A stretch of DNA of 64,000 nt. Origin: Chlamydoabsidia padenii. Taxonomy: Eukaryota; Mucoromycota; Mucoromycetes; Mucorales; Cunninghamellaceae. A program made the position numbers and the translations under genes. Each line of letters begins with the position of its first letter. Within the stretch, counting starts at the first letter, position 1. Shown piece after piece: positions 57,627 through 64,000 of the stretch. The notes beneath the pieces are model-generated. The model worked only from the letters and a program-made list of their open reading frames with translations, had not been told where the DNA came from and ran no database searches. Location of the stretch: assembly GCA_025330725.1 (NCBI GenBank), contig JAIWND010000007.1:62001-126000 (forward strand), read 5' to 3'.

Positions 57627-59665
57627 TCACATGGGAGATTCAGTCGGTTGAGAAGACCTTGTAAAAGAGTAATCTGATGAATGCAGTCGTTGAGAATCGG
57701 CTACCAAAGATCGTAACAATCGATTCTATTATACATAAAAAAAAGGCCCGAGTTAGTCATCTTTTTTTTTTTTTTCTTTTTGACGATGATTTCTTCCTTA
57801 CTTCTACTTCCAAATCGTGTATGACTCCGTTCAAAGTTTCCGCCTGTGATGCTTTTTCTTCTTCTAGTGAAGCAATCTTGATTTCCAGATCGCGATTCTT
57901 TTGTAACAAGGCGGCATGTGAGGGTGGTGCAGGACTGGCAATAGGAGTAAACGGAGAGTAAGGTGATGTCAAATGATGATCTTGTTGTGGTCGAATCACT
58001 GGTGGTAGCACAGTTCTTGATGGAGGATTTAGTGATGCTGGTGGTGGTAACTTTTGTATTGAGGTATTGGTATGATTCCAAGAAGGTGAGATTGTTTGTT
58101 GTGTGGAGGTTGGATGAGCTGTTTCAGGAGTAGGTAAACTCGATTCGTGTTGAGTTGAAGAGTTATGTCGAGTAGTAGTAGTGGTGGTGCCAGCTGTCTT
58201 GTTTGTTGCCGTCGTCGTCCCATTCATTAATAACATAGTTGCAGGTGATCCAGCTGGTGAAGGAGATTGAGGTGTAATATCGGATAATGACATGGCTGGT
58301 TTCAAAGTTGTTGCTGTTGTTGCTGTGATAGGTTGCCATTTTGTTGCAGGATTTGGTATATTGATTTGAGGGATATTTGGCCGAGAAGATCGAAATCGGT
58401 GCTGTTGTCCCTGAACCAATGATTTAATACTCTTTTTCTTGATCCTACCATTTCTGTTACTATCGCCATCGATTGTATTGTTGCTGTTGCTGTTGGTGGT
58501 GCTTTTACAAGTATTAATAATAGAGTCCGAGTTTGTTGTAATGGTATCGTTACCGTTGATATCAATTGAGTTGTCCTTTGATGATTGGTGAGTTGTGGTA
58601 TCGTCAGTTGATATGTGTGTATCCTTCTTCTTGTCATTGTCATGAGTGGGTATTGATAAAGTTGTAGTTGCTGTAGTTGTTGCCATTGCTATTCTTGGTG
58701 GTGTTGGTGGTGAAGAAGGTGAAGAGGATGATTTCGGTACACCAGAAGAGGTTGATGGTTGTGACACATCGCTATCACTCCATCGTCGAGCCGCATTTTC
58801 CGCCCGTTGATGTCGATTGAGAGCATCCAAACGAGAGAAAGACCTTGAGCAATGATCGCAGACGTATGGCTTTTCCCCAGTATGTAGTTTTTCATGTCGT
58901 TTGAGATCGTGAAGTCGTCGAAAGTTTTTATCACACGTTCCACACTAGAGAGAGAGAGAGAGGTGAGTTCGGCAAAAGTAAGGGGATACTTGCCACGTTC
59001 CTTTTCTTTTGAAGTTTAAACAGTTTTTATTTTTTATTTTTTTAGTTACTTACCTTGTATGGTCGAATACTTGAATGGGTAGCCAAATGTGATTTGAGGT
59101 TATGAGGTCGACAAAAGGATTGTTTGCATTCATCACAAGCATAAGGTTTGACAATAGCACCAGAAGACGTAATATTGCTGGATTGGATTGCTGAGATGGT
59201 TGTATCCGAATTTGGTAGCCTAATAGTTGGTAGAGGAGAGTCTTCTTTGAGGGGTTGCTTCAAGGAGAATGTTGTGAAGGTACCACCACTGCTACCATAT
59301 GGTTGTGAGGATGATTCTTCCTTCATTGGTTGTTGTTGTTGTTGGTTGACGGTAAACAATGGAGTCTTGGCATCGTTATCAGAAGTTGTTAATGGTGAGT
59401 TAGTCGGTGAATTGGTGTGGTTGGTGGCGGATGTTGCTGGATTAGTTAAAGAAGTATTGGTACGACGAGAAGGTGACAAATGAGGCAGTTTTGATATGGC
59501 TGAGTCGGTGGTAGTTTCAAGGCTAGACCAGGAACGTTTCACAGGAGAAGCGCTGGTTGTCCTTTCAACGTCATCTGTGTTGTTTAATAATAAGGATAGA
59601 GAAGAAGGAGAATTATCCAAAGGAGAAGAATGAGAAGGATGAGGGAGTGAGGATGAAGTAGACAT
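57627..59665 (-). CDS. C2H2 zinc-finger transcription factor
   Basis: Exons 59054-59665, 57802-58944 and 57627-57725 give 617 aa. Finger 1 is C177/C180/H193/H197 (CDECKQSFCRPHNLKSHLATH). Finger 2 is C205/C208/H221/H225, followed by the TGEKPY linker. Finger 3 has C233/C236/H249 but no second histidine (HQRAEN), so it is C2H-type or degenerate. Flanks are Ser/Thr/Asn-rich. A leucine-zipper-like coiled coil lies near the C-terminus (KNRDLEIKIASLEEEKASQ, then NRLLRSLV). The layout resembles fungal growth and stress regulators such as Azf1 or CrzA but is not specific. Sequence-specific DNA binding as a dimer is inferred. Confidence 0.87.
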
Positions 59666-59714
59666 GACAAGATTTAATTATAGATAGAGTAAGTAGGTAT
59701 GAGGAATAAGATAG

Positions 59715-59746
<32 letters not shown>

Positions 59747-60531
59747 TATGTCTTGTGATAATAAGGATAGATAGTAACGGTGGTAATAACAATGCTTGTC
59801 GTGGAGGTTTATGGAATGCACATAAAGATAAATAAAAAGGAAAGAGAAAAGTAGAAAAAAATAAAAAGGTAGCTGAGAAAGAAAAACGAAAAAAGGAAAA
59901 TGGGTAAAATAAAGTCGAAGTTTATATTTATATTTTTACCACGCACCCGCTCAAAAAAAAAAAAAGCTGAGTGCCTTTTATGAGTTCCGTTCCTAAAATC
60001 GCTCTAGCGCCTCATCATCTTAAAAATCTCTGATAAACTGCATGTAAGATTCAAAAAGTGTGGCTTAGGGGTTCAACATAATGAACAGATGCAACTATAA
60101 AAAAGAAGGTAGTGCTTCTTTCCTTTAATGATCAACATCAACATCATAATCACCCCTTTCACGGCTTCCAAATTCCTATTTTAAGACGTGGCGTTGATTC
60201 AATACCAACTCCCCTCCTATTAGACTTTTTTTATTTCAATAGAAATGCTTCAACACCGGTCTCTCTTCTTTAAAAAGGAATCATGGATCAATCACTTTAG
60301 GAATTCACCCCTTTCTCCTTTCTCAGTACTTTTTATGCATCTATAGGATGTCTCATCATTTTGTGTCGTCCCTTTTTTTTTTTTAATACCCCAACGGGTA
60401 AAAGTTAAAAAGTGACGTTACTCCCCCACCAATCATTTTCGATTTAAATTCCGCCCTTTTCTTTTTTCTTTATTTTACTCTTTCTTCCCTCTTTTACTCC
60501 CTTTCCATACCATTACATTCTCACTTCATTT
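59666..60531. other. Divergent promoter region
   Basis: Lies between the zinc-finger and NAD kinase genes. It has an AT microsatellite (about 59714-59742), and ATTTAAATTCCGCCC at 60442-60456 about 75 bp before the kinase ATG, followed by a CT-rich leader. Confidence 0.5.
60442..60461 (+). promoter_or_regulatory. Recurrent promoter element (NAD kinase)
   Basis: TTTAAATTCCG core, reverse orientation. The extended 20 bp is identical to a site in the RasGEF intron. Confidence 0.45.
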
Positions 60532-62864
60532 ATGACTTCCTCTTCAAACCCTACTCTGGAAGACCCTACTCATGGTATTCAAAGGACCTTGGAAACGACT
60601 ACTTTAGGCTCAACTAATGATAAGAAGGGTACAAGAAAGCATCATCGCTCACACCATCCACAGGGCATATCTTCTACTTCCAGTTTAACGAACAAGGCGG
60701 GTGAAGTACGTGAAGAAGCAAAACGTATCGGTAAGTCACTTTTTATCATACTAATATTCTTACAACTAACTTTTTTTTAATATCTTTTTACTTGGTAGGG
60801 AAAACACGGGTTAGGTGGGATAATCCAAAGTCTGTCATGATTATCACGAAACCAAAAGACGTCTCTCTCATTTCCAAGACTCGTGAACTAGCTTTATGGT
60901 TAATAGAAACTCCTCGTTATGGACAAACTAGTGGTATTACTGTGTAAGTTGTTGTGAAAGCAAACAAACAAAAAAAAAAAAAAAGAAACACTTCAGGTTA
61001 ACTAACTTTTATTAATCATTATTCTCATAGATATGTCGATGAAAAACTCCAGTACGCTCTCAACTTCAAGTACAAGAAAATACTCAAGCACTATCCCAAC
61101 GCCGGTGATAAACTCAAATTCTGGAACCCAGAACTATGTGCCTCCCAACCAAAACTCTTTGACTTTATCATCACGGTAAGAATTCACCTATTTTACCCGC
61201 TCACAAGTACAAAAAAGGAAAATGGTGACGGAATAGCTAACTAACTTGTCTTTACGGATTTAGCTTGGTGGCGATGGAACGGTACTCTTCACGTCTTGGT
61301 TATTCCAAAGTTATGTCCCACCTGTCATACCTTTCCATCTGGGCTCATTGGGCTTCTTGACTCCTTTTGATTTTGAAAAGTATAACCGACACCTCTCACG
61401 GGCTATGGAAAATGGGGTCCGTATCAATCTTCGGAGTCGCCTGACGTGTACGGTTTATCGTCGGGTGGAAGTTGGTGGACCGGATTGTATGGCTGTCAAA
61501 CTACGAAACATCAAACGCAACACAAAGACCGGTAAAATTAGCGTGGGTGGATGGTGCAAGGATAATGTAACGATCAATAACAAGAAAAAAAGACTCAACA
61601 AGTTTGGTGAAATCGACGATGGAACCTTGGATAAAAGTTCCCTGGATGAAGAGGACGATGATGACGATGACGATGATGACGATGATGATGATGGATTTGA
61701 TGAACACCGACAAATCCCCTGCTTTACTACTGTGGCCGTGGAACGATACGAAGTGATCAATGAATTGGTGGTGGATCGGGGACCAAGTCCTTATGTTAGC
61801 TTACTGGAATTGTTTGGTGACAACAAACATTTAACAACAGTACAAGCTGATGGTTTGGCAATCTCTACTCCTACTGGAAGCACAGCTTATTCGGTAAATC
61901 ATGGCATGTGTAGGAAATAATTGAACTCACACAATTTTTTATTTAAAAACCAAAGTTGTCTGCTGGTGGGTCTTTAACACATCCGGAAATTCATGCTATC
62001 CTTATCACACCTATTTGTCCTCACACACTCTCCTTCCGATCAACCTTGGTGCCTGACTCTATGGAACTACGAATCTGTGTACCTTATAACTCTCGGAATA
62101 CCGCCTGGGCTGGCTTTGATGGTCGCGGTCGTGTTGAACTAAAACGTAAGTAAGCACAAGCAAAAGACACGTTGATCAACTCATACTCAAACTCTTCTTT
62201 TTTTTTTTTTTTTTTTTTGTTTATTTGTATATAGAGGGTGATCATATCAAAATAACAGCCTCAAAATATCCATTCCCAACAGTAAGTGATCAGACAAGGA
62301 AATCAGGTGATATGATATTAACCAGTGTTGTTTATATAGGTATGCAAAGACGATCAAACAGCAGACTGGTTTGGCTCGGTTCAAAAATGCTTACACTGGA
62401 ACAAACGCCCTCGTCAAAAATCCTTCGCCGTCGTCGAATCACATGGTAAATCAAGAGCACCAAAACCAGTACATCCTAGGGAACAATTCATATCATCGAA
62501 GATCAACACTCCAACATCACCTATATCAACCACAAGTTCTGGCCCAACCTCATCCACCTCATCGTCATCCTCTGAAAATGGTCACGATGAAGTCTTTGGT
62601 GTCTTTAGCGACAGTGATAAAAGCCGAAACGAAACGAACAGCATATTTGATACCAATGGCACGGTAGATCAAGACACAGACGACACGAGTGGAATGGAAA
62701 CCGATGATGAATGCGATGTTTCTAGTGATGATGATATGGACAACAACAACGATCTTGACAATGGTGCGCGGTTTACAAAAGGATTACAAGGATGGACTGA
62801 CGACGAAATCACCAAAGGACGGATCAAGGTGGCAAAACAGGATCCATTCGTACCTATAGTTTAG
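60532..62864 (+). CDS. NADK: ATP-NAD kinase
   Basis: Seven exons (60532-60730, 60799-60943, 61031-61175, 61264-61893, 61956-62145, 62235-62281, 62340-62864) give 626 aa. It carries the NAD kinase signatures GGDGTVL (165-171) with catalytic Asp167, and QADGLAISTPTGSTAYSLSAGG. GFLTPFD and FDGRGR are further family stretches. The enzyme phosphorylates NAD+ to NADP+ with ATP and controls cytosolic NADPH supply. No mitochondrial presequence is evident, so it corresponds to Utr1 rather than Pos5. An insertion between beta strands in the catalytic domain is very acidic, with 14 consecutive Asp. The last 130 residues are acidic and Ser-rich. Both are likely disordered. Confidence 0.95.
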
Positions 62865-63102
62865 TATATCATACCGCCCCCTCCTCATTCCTATTATATG
62901 TAGTTATCCTTTTATATTTGTAGTATAGTCATGCCTCTTGGCTTATTTTGTTTATATCTTATCTTGTCTTACAATAAAGAACAAGAAATTGATCCCAAGT
63001 ATGTTAAATAGTAGTGGTTTATTAATTGGTTAGTTAAAATGAATAGTAGCTATTAATCAAGATGTATAAAATGTAATAAAACTATTGAAGACTATATATG
63101 TA

Positions 63103-64000
63103 TTAGACAGCTAAAACATAGGCGGCCAAAGAAGCCAATCCCATGACGACGGCTTGATGGACGAGACCAAGTTGGAAAACGGTGGAACCAGCACCCGAGG
63201 CAGATTTCTTTTTTTCCTCATTTTTAGTTTCTTTCTTGACGCTAGGCATGGCATTACTGGCGGAAGTACTTGCTGGTGGTACGCTGTTGGAACCAGATGC
63301 ACTGTTAAAAGCAGATGCTTTGACGACGCTTGAGCTGGCTTTGGCGGACATGGATGGACTGGCACTCATGGATTGTTTCTTATCATCCATCTTGTCCTTG
63401 GTCTTACCATCTTTAGAGCCTTCAGCCGAAGGATATTCGGCGCCATCTGCATGATAGAGAAGGGAAAAAAAGGGGGGGAAGTGAGTTACCCATCATGACA
63501 GAAAAGGAAAATGACTTTTTTTTTTTTTTTTTTTTTTTTTTTCAAACCTGCAAGTTTCAGTTCGGTGACAGTGCCTTTTCCTTCAAAATCAAATACACCA
63601 GAGTATGTCCAAGTATCTGTATCAGCTTGACCAATACGGACCCAGTACTTTCCACTCTTGAAATCATTTAATGGAGAGATCTATGCAAAAAGAAGGAGAG
63701 GGAAAAAAATTGAAGCCCTTTTCCTTTTTGGATTTGCATGATTTCTTCTTACCTCATATTCATTCACCCCACACTTGACAGGACTCTTTGGATTAGTTAC
63801 TGTGGCAACAATACTGCATGATAAAAGTGAGATTCAAGCAGAGTGATACCTTGTGGTACTTACTTTGAGTTTAGTTTATCACCATTCAACATTTGAATAT
63901 CACACATCTTGTCAGCATCAGCCTTATCTGAAGTCCATTTCAATAAGGCCTTTTCTCCAGATTTCTAATTTTTAACAAGAAGGTTAAATCAATCACATCA
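63103..64000 (-). CDS. Kre9/Knh1-like GPI-anchored cell-wall protein, 3' part
   Basis: Partial, with the 5' end beyond the window. Visible exons are 63864-63964, 63753-63813, 63548-63680 and 63103-63446, in frame. The Kre9/Knh1 (Ser-Thr-rich GPI membrane anchor) pattern is visible: LLKWTSDKADADKMCDI, NPKSPVKCG and FKSGKYWVRIG. A Lys/Ser/Ala-rich stalk follows, then a small-residue omega region (SASGAGS) and a hydrophobic tail (VVMGLASLAAYVLAV) typical of GPI addition. Yeast Kre9/Knh1 affect beta-1,6-glucan, while mould members are surface proteins of unknown role. The truncation is the window edge. Confidence 0.8.
63517..63542. repeat. Poly(T) homopolymer, about 26 nt, in intron
   Basis: T run in the last intron of the GPI protein gene (transcript-strand poly(A)). 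Confidence 0.85.

Noticed and set aside
1..64000. tRNA, rRNA, CRISPR array, intact transposase or integrase
   Set aside because: No tRNA B-box with cloverleaf, no rRNA, no spaced repeat arrays, and no recognisable transposase or reverse transcriptase was seen.

Overview
The window is eukaryotic nuclear DNA from a fungus, most likely an early-diverging filamentous lineage (Mucoromycota, probably Mucorales). Genes are small and closely spaced on both strands. Almost every gene is cut by short GT-AG introns of about 50-110 nt. Non-coding DNA is AT-rich with many homopolymers, and coding regions carry Gln, Asn and Ser runs. Erg4 and a Rom2-type RhoGEF point to a fungus. An exportin-4 (absent from budding yeast), a PDRG1 homologue, an FLVCR-like carrier and a stefin-like cystatin point away from yeasts. 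I could not run searches, so the lineage is inference.

Layout. 1-974: 3' end of a GRWD1/Rrb1 WD40 ribosome-assembly chaperone. 1987-4170 (-): nine-exon cytochrome P450. 4.2-7.6 kb: sparse, with one supported small gene (6432-6715) and two weak small spliced candidates. 7805-8495: PDRG1. 9194-13654 (-): RhoGEF with DEP, DH, PH and CNH regions. 14207-14722: stefin-like cystatin. 15011-16300 (-): single-pass membrane protein. 16759-17072: 83-aa orphan. 17395-20772: HOOK dynein adaptor. 21037-21563: ribosomal protein eL39. 21859-23875: divergent cystathionine beta-synthase-like enzyme. 24173-25240 (-): Myb-like factor. 25994-26282: Ecl1-like small zinc protein. 26761-31412 (-): exportin-4 in 17 exons. 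32245-34177: FLVCR-like carrier. 35240-38190: 932-aa orphan. 38342-38919: 88-aa four-exon membrane microprotein. 39148-40991: alpha/beta hydrolase. 41.27-42.26 kb: inverted duplication. 43428-44924 (-): EF-hand protein. 45968-47671: ERG4. 48188-48964: orphan. 49422-52889: RasGEF. 54090-57188: PHD/extended-PHD chromatin protein. 57627-59665 (-): C2H2 zinc-finger protein. 60532-62864: NAD kinase. 63103-64000 (-): 3' part of a Kre9/Knh1-like GPI-anchored protein.

The genes do not form one pathway. They are a mix of housekeeping (ribosome, nuclear export, NADP supply, ergosterol), signalling (Rho and Ras exchange factors, Ca2+ sensor), trafficking (HOOK) and cell-wall or surface functions. I see no CRISPR array, tRNA, rRNA or intact transposon. 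The most unusual items are a short promoter-proximal element (CGG-N-R-TTT-N-AAA type) recurring about 75-150 bp before at least 16 start codons in either orientation, a foldback-like inverted duplication, a CBS-like enzyme with altered catalytic loops, a cystatin with a replaced inhibitory loop, two GC-AG introns, and several small spliced genes whose exons are too short for simple ORF finding.

Exon joins were made by hand from GT/AG (or GC/AG) signals and checked for reading phase. For the main genes every join keeps frame.
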